Part shown: in pieces, positions 54,455 through 63,792 of the stretch | How positions within the stretch are numbered: position 1 is the stretch's first letter | Layout of the letters: every line of letters starts with the position of its first letter | Assembly (NCBI GenBank): GCA_964194845.1 | Contig: CAXMNX010000068.1 | Coordinates: 1-64,000 of the forward strand | Source of the DNA: CAXMNX01 sp964194845 | GTDB lineage: Bacteria > Pseudomonadota > Alphaproteobacteria > Rhodobacterales > Rhodobacteraceae | Length of the DNA stretch: 64,000 nt | Direction: 5' to 3' | Position numbers and translations under genes: made by a program | The notes under the pieces: generated by a model | The model's database searches: none | What the model was told of the DNA's origin: nothing | What the model saw: the letters and a program-made list of their open reading frames with translations, nothing else

Positions 54455-56710
54455 ATGCCCAAGAACAAATATACCCGCGAAGACGCGCTGAATTTTCACA
54501 TGCACCCAACCCCCGGCAAGTTCGAGGTGCAGGCAACCGTGCCTATGAACACGCAGCGCGATCTGTCGCTGGCCTATTCGCCGGGCGTGGCCATTCCCTG
54601 CGAGGAAATCGCCGCCCAGCCCGAAACGGCTTACGACTACACAAACAAGGGCAATCTGGTCGCGGTAATCTCGAACGGCACTGCTGTGCTGGGTCTGGGC
54701 AACCTTGGCGCGCTTGCATCGAAGCCGGTGATGGAGGGCAAGGCGGTTCTGTTCAAGCGGTTCGCCGACGTGAACTCCATCGACATCGAACTTGATACCG
54801 AAGATGTCGATGAATTTTGTGCGGCCGTCCGCCTGATGGGGCCGACGTTTGGCGGCATCAACCTGGAAGATATCAAGGCGCCCGAATGCTTCATCATCGA
54901 GCAGCGCCTGAAAGAGGAAATGGACATTCCCGTTTTCCATGACGATCAGCACGGAACTGCGGTGATTTGCGCCGCAGGCCTGATCAATGCCCTGCACATC
55001 TCGGACAAGAAGATCGAAGATGTGAAAATCGTGCTTAACGGGGCTGGTGCGGCTGGCATTGCCTGCGTCGAGCTTCTGAAACGCATGGGTGCGGGCCACG
55101 AGAACTGCATCGCCTGCGACACAAAAGGCGTGATTTATCAGGGCCGGACCGAAGGTATGAACCAGTGGAAATCGGCCCATGCTGTGGCGACCGAATTGCG
55201 CACGCTTGAGGATGCGATGAAGGGCGCCGACGTCTTTTTGGGCGTAAGCGCGCAGGGTGCCGTGACGACCAAAATGGTTGAAAGCATGGCGCCGGACCCG
55301 GTCATCTTTGCGATGGCGAACCCGGACCCCGAGATTACGCCGGAAGACGCACAAAGCGTTCGTGAAGACGCAATCGTTGCGACCGGGCGCTCGGACTATC
55401 CCAATCAGGTCAACAACGTTCTGGGATTTCCGTACCTTTTCCGCGGCGCGCTCGATATCCACGCCCGCGCGATCAACGACGAAATGAAGATCGCCTGCGC
55501 CCACGCACTTGCCGCCCTTGCCCGCGAAGACGTTCCCGACGAGGTCGCCATGGCCTATGGGCTAAAGCTGAATTTTGGCCGCGATTACATCATTCCGACG
55601 CCGTTTGACCCACGCTTGATCCACCGCATTCCACCAGCGGTTGCCAAGGCGGGGATGGATACCGGCGTGGCGCGGCGACCGATTGTCGATATGGAGGGAT
55701 ACGAGCTTCAGCTTAAATCCCGGATGGACCCGACGGCGTCGATCCTGCGATCAATCAATGCCCGCGCAAGGGCGGCGCAATCGCGGATGATCTTTGCTGA
55801 AGGCGACGATAGCCGGGTGTTGCGCGCCGCCGTCAGCTATCAGCGCAACGGTTTTGGGCAGGCGATTGTCGTCGGGCGCGAGGCGGATGTTAAGAAACGG
55901 CTGGAAGCCGAAGGCATGGGCGATGCCGTTGGTGAGATCGAAGTTGTGAACGCCGCGAACACCGAGCACCTGAAAACATACAAAGAGCATCTTTATGGCC
56001 GCCTGCAACGCAAAGGTTTTGATAGGCAGGATATTCACCGCCTTGCCGCGCGGGACCGGCACGTTTTTGGCGCGTGTATGCTGGCGCACGACCATGGCGA
56101 TGCACTGGTCACGGGTGCGACGCGCAAATCGGCGCATGTTCTAAGCCTCATCAATCACGTGTTCGATGCGCGCGCCGAAGATGGCGCGGTCGGGGTCACA
56201 GCGCTTCTGCATCGCGGACGCATCGTTCTTATTGCGGATACTCTTGTTCACGAGTGGCCGGATGACCACGACCTGGCCCACATCGCCATTCAAAGCGCGA
56301 AAGTTGCCCGCAGTCTGGGGCTGGAACCGCGCGTTGCTTTCGTCAGCTTTTCAACCTTCGGATACCCGGTTAGCGAACGCGCCGAGAAGATGCTTATGGC
56401 ACCAAAAGTGCTGGATGCGATGAATGTTGATTTCGAATACGAGGGCGAAATGACTGTGGACGTGGCCCTAAACCCGGCGTCGCAGGAAGCTTATCCATTC
56501 TCGCGCTTGACGGGTCCGGCCAATGTTCTGGTCGTTCCGGCCCGCCATTCGGCGTCGATATCCGTCAAGCTAATGCAGGAAATGGCGGATGCCACCGTGA
56601 TTGGCCCAATTCTGACCGGCGTCGACAAACCCATTCAAATTCTGCCGACCGTCGCCAGCGTGAACGACATCCTGAACATGGCAGTGCTGGCCGCGTGCAA
56701 GGTCGGTTAG
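54455..56710 (+). CDS. maeB: NADP-dependent malic enzyme with phosphotransacetylase domain
   Basis: A 751-residue two-part protein. The first ~430 residues are malic enzyme (AYSPGVAIPCEEI, HDDQHGTAVICAAG, NGAGAAGIACVELL); the last ~320 resemble phosphotransacetylase and act as a regulatory domain. It converts malate to pyruvate plus CO2. The open frame extends far upstream across mutS, but ATG 54455 after GGGAGA is the proper start. Confidence 0.95.
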   Translation: MPKNKYTREDALNFHMHPTPGKFEVQATVPMNTQRDLSLAYSPGVAIPCEEIAAQPETAYDYTNKGNLVAVISNGTAVLGLGNLGALASKPVMEGKAVLFKRFADVNSIDIELDTEDVDEFCAAVRLMGPTFGGINLEDIKAPECFIIEQRLKEEMDIPVFHDDQHGTAVICAAGLINALHISDKKIEDVKIVLNGAGAAGIACVELLKRMGAGHENCIACDTKGVIYQGRTEGMNQWKSAHAVATELRTLEDAMKGADVFLGVSAQGAVTTKMVESMAPDPVIFAMANPDPEITPEDAQSVREDAIVATGRSDYPNQVNNVLGFPYLFRGALDIHARAINDEMKIACAHALAALAREDVPDEVAMAYGLKLNFGRDYIIPTPFDPRLIHRIPPAVAKAGMDTGVARRPIVDMEGYELQLKSRMDPTASILRSINARARAAQSRMIFAEGDDSRVLRAAVSYQRNGFGQAIVVGREADVKKRLEAEGMGDAVGEIEVVNAANTEHLKTYKEHLYGRLQRKGFDRQDIHRLAARDRHVFGACMLAHDHGDALVTGATRKSAHVLSLINHVFDARAEDGAVGVTALLHRGRIVLIADTLVHEWPDDHDLAHIAIQSAKVARSLGLEPRVAFVSFSTFGYPVSERAEKMLMAPKVLDAMNVDFEYEGEMTVDVALNPASQEAYPFSRLTGPANVLVVPARHSASISVKLMQEMADATVIGPILTGVDKPIQILPTVASVNDILNMAVLAACKVG

Positions 56711-56725
56711 GCCGACACTGCGAAA

Positions 56726-57397
56726 TTAGCCGTACAAATCGGCGAAGGCCGCATCTTTGCCCCAAAGCTGTTTGACCCGCTGATCCCGGCGACACGCCTT
56801 GCGATAGAATTTGTAGGCGTTCTTCTTCGCTTTTGGCCCACGACGCGTCAGCACGACATCACCGCTTTTATAGTAATCCTGGTGATATTCCTCGGCATTG
56901 TAGAACGGTTTGGCGTCCAGGATCGGGGTCACAATTTTCTGGCCCAGATCACGCTGTGCCTGCGCCTTTGCGGCCTCTGCTGCTGCACGTTCGCCCGTGT
57001 TAGTGACGAATACCGCCGTCCGATAGCTTTCGCCGCGATCGCAAAACTGTCCGCCGGCATCGGTCGGATCTACTGACCTAAAGAACGCATAAAGAAGCTC
57101 TTCATAAGTGACGTTGGACGGATTGTAGTGGATCTCGACCGCCTCGTAATGGCCAGTGCCGCCCTTTGATACTTTCTTATAGGTCGGGTTGGCTGTCTTG
57201 CCGCCCGTGTAGCCCGATAAAACCTCGCCAACACCGGCCACGCTTTCAAAGTCAGACTCGACACACCAAAAGCAACCGCCCGCGAAATAGGCCTTTTTTG
57301 TTGATGCAGCGTCAGCAGGTCCAAACTGAAAAGCGGTGCCTAGCACGATAAACAGCCCCAGAATGGGCGCGCGCAGGCTTTGTATCGTCCGACTCAT
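56726..57397 (-). CDS. msrA: Exported peptide-methionine (S)-S-oxide reductase
   Basis: A 223-residue MsrA with a signal peptide (residues ~1–31) ahead of the catalytic GCFWCVES, C42. The later motif EEYHQDYY is present. The signal means it repairs oxidised methionine in the periplasm. No MsrB neighbour. Start ATG 57397 with GGAAG; the frame upstream is not needed. Converges with maeB, 15 bases between. Confidence 0.92.
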   Translation of the reverse strand: MSRTIQSLRAPILGLFIVLGTAFQFGPADAASTKKAYFAGGCFWCVESDFESVAGVGEVLSGYTGGKTANPTYKKVSKGGTGHYEAVEIHYNPSNVTYEELLYAFFRSVDPTDAGGQFCDRGESYRTAVFVTNTGERAAAEAAKAQAQRDLGQKIVTPILDAKPFYNAEEYHQDYYKSGDVVLTRRGPKAKKNAYKFYRKACRRDQRVKQLWGKDAAFADLYG

Positions 57398-57535
57398 GGT
57401 CAACTTCCTTCTCAAGTTGGCGCGAACATGGCTTGAAACCGCTCTCACAGCAATTCAACGCCACGTGATATGGCGCGTGTGTGAGAGTTGTTTCAATTCC
57501 CGCAAATCAATAGCCTTGGGAAAAACGGAGCCACG

Positions 57536-58432
57536 ATGGACACGCAAACGACGCATCAAGCCGAAGATGACGCCCGAAACGCAAATATCCTTATCTGGAT
57601 CAACGGCGAGCTGAAGCCGCGTTCCGAGGCAGTTGTCAGCGTTTATGACAGCGGTTTCATGCTGGGGGACGGAGTTTGGGAGGGGTTGCGGCTTTACGAT
57701 CGGCGCTGGGCCTTTCTGGACGAACATATCGACCGGCTGTTCGAGGCAGCGATTGCCATTGATCTGGGCATCGGAATGGACGCCCAAGGCGTCAAAAATG
57801 CCTTGTCAGAGACGCAATCCGCCAATTCCATGACATCCGATGCGCACGCTCGACTGATGGTCACGCGAGGCGTCAAAACCCGCCCGTTCCAGCACCCGTC
57901 GCTCAGCAGGACCGGGCCGACGATAGCGATCATTATGGAGCACTCGCAGCCAAAAGCTGGCCGCCCGATCCGGCTGGCGACGGTGCCGCAAATTCGCGGG
58001 TTGCCGACCAGCCAGGACCCCAAGCTGAACAGTCATTCCAAGCTGAACTGCGTTCTTGCCTGCATCGCCGCTGAAAAAGCAGGCGCTGACGAGGCGCTAA
58101 TGCTGGACATTCATGGTTTCGTCAACACGACAAATGCCTGCAATTTCTTCATCGTGCGCAAGGGCGAAGTTTGGACTTCGACTGGCGATTATTGCATGAA
58201 CGGGATCACCCGCCAGAAAGTGATCGACCTTTGCCGCGGCGATGAAATTCCGGTTTTTGAGCGGAATTTCTCTTTGTTAGAGACGTATTCGGCCGACGAA
58301 GCGTTTCTGACCGGCACGTTCGGCGCGCAGACGCCCGTTGGTGAAATTGACGGACGGAAGATCGGCGATGGCCAGTTGGGGCCGATAACCGCCCGCATTC
58401 GCGACCTTTACAAAGCTCTGGTCGCACGTTGA
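57536..58432 (+). CDS. Class IV aminotransferase (IlvE/D-amino-acid type)
   Basis: A 298-residue PLP enzyme of fold type IV. PLP lysine K169 in NSHSKLNC, EALMLDIHGFVNTTNACNFF replaces the usual DxxGxVxE, and FLTGTFGAQTPV occupies the phosphate-binding end. Substrate could be a branched-chain or D-amino acid; motifs do not decide. The stop overlaps the start of a sulfotransferase-like gene (TGATG), so the two act together or share regulation. Confidence 0.85.
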   Translation: MDTQTTHQAEDDARNANILIWINGELKPRSEAVVSVYDSGFMLGDGVWEGLRLYDRRWAFLDEHIDRLFEAAIAIDLGIGMDAQGVKNALSETQSANSMTSDAHARLMVTRGVKTRPFQHPSLSRTGPTIAIIMEHSQPKAGRPIRLATVPQIRGLPTSQDPKLNSHSKLNCVLACIAAEKAGADEALMLDIHGFVNTTNACNFFIVRKGEVWTSTGDYCMNGITRQKVIDLCRGDEIPVFERNFSLLETYSADEAFLTGTFGAQTPVGEIDGRKIGDGQLGPITARIRDLYKALVAR

Positions 58433-59160
58433 TGAAAGTTGCCATGTGGTCTGGCCCGCGGAGCCTTTCGACAGCGATGATGTATTCTTTTGCAGCGCGC
58501 GCCGATTTTGAAGTCTGGGACGAGCCATTTTACGCGGCATTTCTGGCCTCAACAGGCACCGATCATCCGATGCGCGATGAAATTATAGCGGCCCACGGGA
58601 CCGACCCTGACAAAATTGCTGCGCGGTGCGAGGGCGAAATTCCCAGAGATAACAGGCACTTGTATATGAAACACATGTGCCACCACATGGTCGAAGGGTT
58701 CGATATTGGGTGGGCACAGTCGTGTATCAATGTTTTTCTTATTCGACATCCAGCGCGCGTGGTGGCCAGCTATGCGTCCAAGCGCGAACAACCGACGCTA
58801 AGCGATATCGGCGTTGAGCGGCAGCTGGAAATCCTGGACCTGCTGTTTGCATGGGGCTGCGATCCCATTGTGATCGACAGCTTTGACATTCGCCGAAACC
58901 CGCGACGGGCGCTCCGCTCGCTTTGCAAAGCCATCCGAATCGACTTCGACGAAGCGATGTTGACGTGGCGGCCCGGCCCGAAGTCATACGACGGCGTCTG
59001 GGGCCCACACTGGTACGGTGCAGCACACAATAGCACTGGATTTGCCGAACCGGAGGGGCCGTTGCCGAACCTTAGCGGCGACCAAAAAGCCGTGGCAGAG
59101 CAAGCCATGCCATACTTTAAGGCGCTATATGCAAAACGGCTTGGCGCGCCGCGGCGTTAA
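58432..59160 (+). CDS. Sulfotransferase-like protein
   Basis: A 242-residue protein with the PAPS-binding elements of sulfotransferases: 5' phosphosulfate loop WSGPRSLSTAMMYSF and 3' phosphate motif IRHPARVVASY. Acceptor unknown. Translationally coupled to the class IV aminotransferase. Genes of these two families occur together, and I recall fused versions annotated as aminotransferase-like proteins in some eukaryotes. Its end overlaps argG tail-to-tail by 4 bases. Confidence 0.78.
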   Translation: MKVAMWSGPRSLSTAMMYSFAARADFEVWDEPFYAAFLASTGTDHPMRDEIIAAHGTDPDKIAARCEGEIPRDNRHLYMKHMCHHMVEGFDIGWAQSCINVFLIRHPARVVASYASKREQPTLSDIGVERQLEILDLLFAWGCDPIVIDSFDIRRNPRRALRSLCKAIRIDFDEAMLTWRPGPKSYDGVWGPHWYGAAHNSTGFAEPEGPLPNLSGDQKAVAEQAMPYFKALYAKRLGAPRR

Positions 59161-60374
59161 CCCAGCCGACGCTTTCTTGACGCCAAAAGTTTCAACCGAA
59201 GCGCATTCAGCTGTATGAAGCCCTGCGCATCTTTCTGGTCGTAAGCCCCGGCGTCGTCCTCAAACGTCACATGCGCCTCTGAATAAAGCGAATGATCCGA
59301 CCAGCGGCCCACTGTCCGGGCGAGACCTTTGAAAAGCTTGACCCGCACCGTGCCGGTCACATGCTCCTGGCTTTTGTCGATCAACGCCTGAAGCATTTCG
59401 CGTTCAGGGCTGAACCAGAAGCCGTTGTAGATCAACTCGGCGTAGCGCGGCATCAGCTCGTCCTTCAGGTGCGCCTGCCCACGGTCCAGCGTTATCTGCT
59501 CGATCCCCCGATGGGCCTCCAGCAGGATCGTGCCACCCGGAGTTTCGTAGATGCCGCGGGATTTCATGCCGACGAACCGGCCCTCAACAAGGTCCAGCCG
59601 CCCGATGCCGTGCTTGCCACCAAGGTCGTTGAGACTTGTCAGGATCTCGGCAGGCGACATCTGTTGTCCATCAATCGACACGGCGTCGCCCTGCTCGAAC
59701 CCAATCTCGACGTGATCGGGCGCGTCAGGAGCATCCTCTGGGTGAACCGTCCGCTGATAGACATAGTCGGGGGCCTCGTCAGCCGGGTTCTCCAGCACTT
59801 TACCCTCGGACGATGTGTGAAGAAGGTTCGCATCCACACTGAACGGGGCCTCGCCACGCTTGTCCTTCGCAATCGGGATTTGGTTCTTTTCGGCGAAATC
59901 AATCAGCTTCGTCCGGCTGGTCAGATCCCAAAGCCGCCAGGGCGCAATCACTTTGATGTCGGGGTTCAGCGCGTAGGCGCTTAACTCGAAACGAACCTGG
60001 TCGTTGCCTTTGCCGGTTGCACCGTGTGCGACTGCATCGGCACCGGTTTCAGCCGCAATTTCGACCAGGCGTTTTGAAATCAGCGGCCGCGCGATGGACG
60101 TTCCAAGCAGGTACAGACCCTCGTAAAGCGCGTTCGCGCGAAACATCGGGAAGACAAAATCGCGCACAAACTCTTCGCGCAGATCTTCAATGTAGATCTC
60201 GCTGACACCCATCAACTCGGCTTTCGCGCGCGCCGGTTCAAGCTCCTCGCCCTGGCCAAGATCGGCGGTAAACGTCACCACTTCGCAGCCAAACTCGATC
60301 TCCAACCACTTCAGTATGATCGACGTGTCGAGGCCGCCAGAATAGGCCAGCACAACTTTCTTCGGCGCGGACAT
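59157..60374 (-). CDS. argG: Argininosuccinate synthase
   Basis: A 405-residue ATP-pyrophosphatase-type ligase joining citrulline and aspartate. VVLAYSGGLDTSII is the P-loop, followed by GATGKGNDQVRFEL, SVDANLLHTSSEG and the C-terminal GFIQLNALRL. Start ATG 60374; upstream in-frame codons add nothing conserved. Arginine biosynthesis. Confidence 0.97.
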   Translation of the reverse strand: MSAPKKVVLAYSGGLDTSIILKWLEIEFGCEVVTFTADLGQGEELEPARAKAELMGVSEIYIEDLREEFVRDFVFPMFRANALYEGLYLLGTSIARPLISKRLVEIAAETGADAVAHGATGKGNDQVRFELSAYALNPDIKVIAPWRLWDLTSRTKLIDFAEKNQIPIAKDKRGEAPFSVDANLLHTSSEGKVLENPADEAPDYVYQRTVHPEDAPDAPDHVEIGFEQGDAVSIDGQQMSPAEILTSLNDLGGKHGIGRLDLVEGRFVGMKSRGIYETPGGTILLEAHRGIEQITLDRGQAHLKDELMPRYAELIYNGFWFSPEREMLQALIDKSQEHVTGTVRVKLFKGLARTVGRWSDHSLYSEAHVTFEDDAGAYDQKDAQGFIQLNALRLKLLASRKRRLG

Positions 60375-60455
60375 GGATACCCCCTTGGATGCAAGCACGC
60401 CCCGGCGCATTTACGGGGTTTTCCTTTCAGGAACAAGCGCACTGCACATAAGGAA

Positions 60456-60479
60456 AGGGCGGCCCCGATGGACCGCCCT
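60456..60479 (-). terminator. Hairpin terminator after the secreted acidic protein gene
   Basis: On the minus strand AGGGCGG and CCGCCCT form a perfect 7-bp stem around a 10-base loop, 24 bases after the stop of the gene at 60504, followed by TTTCCTT. This looks like a factor-independent terminator separating that gene from argG. Confidence 0.6.
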
Positions 60480-60503
60480 CAAAGCCTCGCTTGGGGGGAC
60501 AGG

Positions 60504-61619
60504 TTACTCGATTAGCTCGGCTATATCTTCTACTTCAGGGCAATCTTCCACCCCTTCGCATTCGGCAACGTCACCGCTTATTTCTTCATCTACTTCGGCT
60601 TCACCGACGGCATCAGCGATGGCGTCTTCGTTGCCTTCCAGTCGTTCGTAAAGCTTGTCCAAAAGCGCCTGTTCTTCCGCGGTCACAACCGCCGGATCGT
60701 CTTCGTTCTTGTTCCAATAAGCCAAAATGTCAGCTTCGGCGTCGTCCTGCGCCTCAAGCGCTTCGGTGGCACCAGCAATGTCTTCTTCGGCTGGGCGCAC
60801 GTCCATGATGGGCTCGCCCATGGTTGCGTCGCCACCCAGGCCTGCGATCGCAACGTTCAAGTTAGTGTCCTGCTCGGCACCGGGAGTGCCAGTGACGTCA
60901 GCCTCATAGTCATCAAGTGCCATGTCCCCGGTGTATCCGGCGAAAGCCAATGCGTCATCAAGAGCATCTTGCAAATCGGTATTTTCGGAGTCCGCAGCAA
61001 GGGCGACGGCAGCATCGTCAATCGCCATGATCGGATCGATTCCCGGAACGCCGTCAAGGGCTGCGTAATAATCCTCAATGCTGTCGTAGTTAGCAGCCGC
61101 AAGCGCGTTCTCCAGCGCCAGGAACTCCAGTTCCTGGTCGAGTATATCCTGCGCACCGATCGCACCGTCGGCCGCCGCAGCAATCGCCGCCAGATGTCCG
61201 ACCGGGCCGTTGGTATTGCCATTCCGGATATGCGCCAGGACGGCGTTGATGTTCGCATTAAGCGCGCCATTCATATTCCCAAGTTCGCTTGGGTGCATGC
61301 CGGAACCCTTCGCGGGCTTGCCCGATGCGCTGGCGCTGCGGGTCGATCTTTTGTCCTGACCGGTAAGCTTGTCCAGAAGCCGGCCAAGACCGCCGCCGCT
61401 TCCCCGGTTGGAAGATGAACTCGATCCGGAACTTGCCCCCGACTTGCCCCGTGTTTTTTCCTGCGCGGCGCTGGAATTGCCGTTGGCTTTTCCGTTAGCC
61501 TTGTCCGATTTTGCATATGCTGCGTCGACGGACGCAAAGGTGACGATCGCCGAAGCGGGGACCAGCGCAACCGATGACAACAATATTGCGGCCATCGAGG
61601 CTTTTAGGGTCTTACGCAT
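60504..61619 (-). CDS. Secreted acidic Ala-rich hypothetical protein
   Basis: A 371-residue protein with a signal peptide (residues ~1–36, AYA end), a Ser/Gly/Lys-rich linker (~40–105), a segment with GMHPSELGNMNGALNAN, and then a strongly acidic, Ala/Asp/Glu-rich helical body. Only two cysteines, near the end (ECEGVEDCPE). No domain is recognised. It is monocistronic with a clear terminator. Low-complexity composition suggests an envelope or extracellular protein. Confidence 0.72.
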   Translation of the reverse strand: MRKTLKASMAAILLSSVALVPASAIVTFASVDAAYAKSDKANGKANGNSSAAQEKTRGKSGASSGSSSSSNRGSGGGLGRLLDKLTGQDKRSTRSASASGKPAKGSGMHPSELGNMNGALNANINAVLAHIRNGNTNGPVGHLAAIAAAADGAIGAQDILDQELEFLALENALAAANYDSIEDYYAALDGVPGIDPIMAIDDAAVALAADSENTDLQDALDDALAFAGYTGDMALDDYEADVTGTPGAEQDTNLNVAIAGLGGDATMGEPIMDVRPAEEDIAGATEALEAQDDAEADILAYWNKNEDDPAVVTAEEQALLDKLYERLEGNEDAIADAVGEAEVDEEISGDVAECEGVEDCPEVEDIAELIE

Positions 61620-62192
61620 AAATATCTTCCTTTTTCGAACTCACGGCGCTTGGCGCGCATTTCTCGGCACAGCAATCAGGCTATTTGGCAGAACCTGCGG
61701 CGTCGTGGGCGTCGTAAAAGTCTGAGCGAAGTTTTGCCGTTCGACGCCCGTTTTCGACGGTGGTTTTCGTCATTTGCGACGCGTCGAAGCGGCAGATATT
61801 GCGTTTTCCTGGAGTCGAATTTTGAGCGCAAAAGGGAATTTCGCCACCCGGATACGGGCTGTTCTGGGGGCCGCAACCTGTGAAAACTGTTTGTTTTTAA
61901 CCAGTTACCGATTTCCGAATATCAGCTACCAGCCCGATCAGCTCGCCCTGCGTCGGCGCACCGTTTCGATCACCTCAAAAATTGATTCAAAGCCACTGAT
62001 TTACCAGGAACCGCAGGGCACGGGCGGCAATTCCTTTGTTGCCGAAGTGGGGCCAATCCACACCAAACCCGATCAGTGATCACAAGTCGGAGAACACCGT
62101 ATTCGCCAATTGGCAATTTTTGCGCCAATTGGCGATTCGCATTGGGTGTTAATCCATGCGCGCTAGGCGCGGTCGCAAATACAGAAAATTCG
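61620..62192. other. Gene-free stretch with possible relics and palindromes
   Basis: About 570 bases without a supportable gene between two minus-strand genes. On the minus strand around 61905–62000 two short, stop-bounded frames (SGFESIFEVIETV and then GAPTQGELIGLVADIRKS) look protein-like and adjoin each other in different frames, as a decayed small gene would. Tandem palindromes lie at 62104–62134. The promoter of the secreted protein gene must be near 61640. Confidence 0.4.
62104..62134. repeat. Tandem CGCCAATTGGC palindromes
   Basis: CGCCAATTGGC occurs twice: 62104–62114 and 62123–62133. The second extends to a perfect 12-bp palindrome (62123–62134), and the starts are 19 bases apart. 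Each can be an operator half for a dimeric regulator, or both together form a long hairpin about 60 bases beyond the Hpt gene stop. Confidence 0.45.
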
Positions 62193-62507
62193 CTAGGCCG
62201 AACGGTTTTCGATGATGTCTCGTGACGCCAGAAAGGCGCGCCGTATCGCGCCCAGATCAATACCCTCGTCTGGTTTTTCTGCCATATTGATTTCACAATC
62301 CCGGCAAAGCGTACTGACCTCAGACAAGCCAATATTCATCGCGCTGCCCTTCAGGAAATGAAGATCGCGCCTGATTGCTTCTGCGCCGCCGTTGCCAAGG
62401 GTATCGAGAACTTCCGTCACTTCGTCGAAAAACATATCCAGAACTTCGCCGAAATCTTCTTCGCCAACTTCCGTGCGCAACTCGTCCACCCGGTCCCAGT
62501 TAATCAT
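62193..62507 (-). CDS. Hpt-domain phosphotransfer protein
   Basis: A 104-residue four-helix protein with phosphoryl-accepting H50 in DLHFLKGSAMNIG. It would shuttle phosphate from a kinase to a response regulator. The divergent neighbour, 124 bases away, is a response regulator with a phosphatase output, the obvious partner. No hybrid kinase in the window. Confidence 0.88.
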   Translation of the reverse strand: MINWDRVDELRTEVGEEDFGEVLDMFFDEVTEVLDTLGNGGAEAIRRDLHFLKGSAMNIGLSEVSTLCRDCEINMAEKPDEGIDLGAIRRAFLASRDIIENRSA

Positions 62508-62631
62508 TCCGCCACTCGCTTTCAGGCGTCTGGCTTACACGTCTGTCCTTAACGAACGGTTCTGGTGCTGCGAATTTATGAGAATTTTAGGTTTCATCCC
62601 GCCTTAACTGGCTGGGGTCAAACCTTCCCGC

Positions 62632-63762
62632 ATGAAAGTAGAATTGCCGGTAAAGGCCGCCGAATTGACGCCGCAGGCTTCGCTGCCGATCCTGATTGTC
62701 GATGACAGTCGGGCACAGCGACATTTGCTGGCCAAGACGCTGGGTCGCTGGGGCTACACAACGATCGAAGCCGCGTCCGGCGAGGCGGCAGTCGATCTTT
62801 GTCGCGGTGTGGAGGTCGACTTTGTCATCAGCGACTGGATGATGCCCGGCATGTCTGGCGTTGAGTTCTGCCGCGAGTTTCGAAAGATCAAAGGTGATCG
62901 CCCGGCTTACTTCATCCTTTTGACGGCGCAAACCGATCGCGAGACGCTGGCGGAAGGGCTGGAAAACGGCGCGGATGATTTCCTTTCCAAGCCGTTCAAC
63001 GTCATAGAACTGAAGGCGCGCATTCGCGCTGGCGAAAGAATGCTGACCTCGCAGCGCGATATTCTTGAAAAGAATCAGTTGCTTTCCAATACGCTCGAGG
63101 AGCTTCAGAAAGTATACGCGGCGGTCGACCGTGATCTGCGCGAGGCGCGAAATTTTCAGCAAGCGCTGGTGCCCGAACATTTTCACGCGCTGCCGGGCAT
63201 GAACGTCTCGCTGCTCTATCAACCCAGCGGTCACGTTGGCGGCGATCTTGTCGGGCTTTTTCGGGTAACCGACACGCGATACGGAATATTCTCGGTCGAT
63301 GTTGCCGGTCACGGGGTTGCGTCGGCGCTGATGACGGCACGGATTGCCGGACACCTGAATGCGTCGTCGCCCGAGCGCAATATCGCGCTGACAAGCGACG
63401 GCGATGGCCGATGCACCATGCACGCACCGGACGAGGTTTGCGCGCGTCTGAACGACCTCCTTCTGAATGAAATGGAGACCGACAATTACCTGACAATGGT
63501 GCTGGCCGACGTCGATCTTGTCAGCGGTCTGGTCATCATGGCGCAAGCCGGACACCCAAGCCCGGCAATTCAACGCGCGGATGGATCCATCGAATTTGCG
63601 TCGCTATTCGGTATGCCCATCGGGCTTATCCCGGATGCTGAGTACAGCTCGTTCACTGTCAATCTGGCGCCGGGCGACCGGCTGTTATTTTATTCCGATG
63701 GCATTACTGAATGCCCGACATCCGACGCGGGTCAATTGGGCGAAGACGGACTTTCCAGATGA
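62632..63762 (+). CDS. Response regulator fused to PP2C (SpoIIE) phosphatase, C-terminus truncated
   Basis: A 376-residue protein: receiver domain with D68 (VISDWMMPG) and K in LSKPFN, a coiled-coil linker (~150–180), then a PP2C-type phosphatase (GGDLVGLF, SVDVAGHGVASALM, LFYSDGITEC). Such proteins dephosphorylate anti-anti-sigma factors. The frame stops at GEDGLSR, but the family's last motif, DFPDDLSGVLIE, follows immediately in another frame up to 63796, with about 30 residues missing between. A small deletion that shifted the frame is the simplest reading, so activity is doubtful. Confidence 0.85.
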   Translation: MKVELPVKAAELTPQASLPILIVDDSRAQRHLLAKTLGRWGYTTIEAASGEAAVDLCRGVEVDFVISDWMMPGMSGVEFCREFRKIKGDRPAYFILLTAQTDRETLAEGLENGADDFLSKPFNVIELKARIRAGERMLTSQRDILEKNQLLSNTLEELQKVYAAVDRDLREARNFQQALVPEHFHALPGMNVSLLYQPSGHVGGDLVGLFRVTDTRYGIFSVDVAGHGVASALMTARIAGHLNASSPERNIALTSDGDGRCTMHAPDEVCARLNDLLLNEMETDNYLTMVLADVDLVSGLVIMAQAGHPSPAIQRADGSIEFASLFGMPIGLIPDAEYSSFTVNLAPGDRLLFYSDGITECPTSDAGQLGEDGLSR

Positions 63763-63792
63763 TCTTTCCGGCGTGCTGATCGAACGCGCGCC

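Noticed and set aside
54365..55504. 379-codon minus-strand frame opposite maeB
   Set aside because: Composition is atypical and the plus-strand malic enzyme is unequivocal.
62587..63573. 328-codon minus-strand frame opposite the response regulator
   Set aside because: Shadow of the RR–phosphatase gene; no motif or start site.
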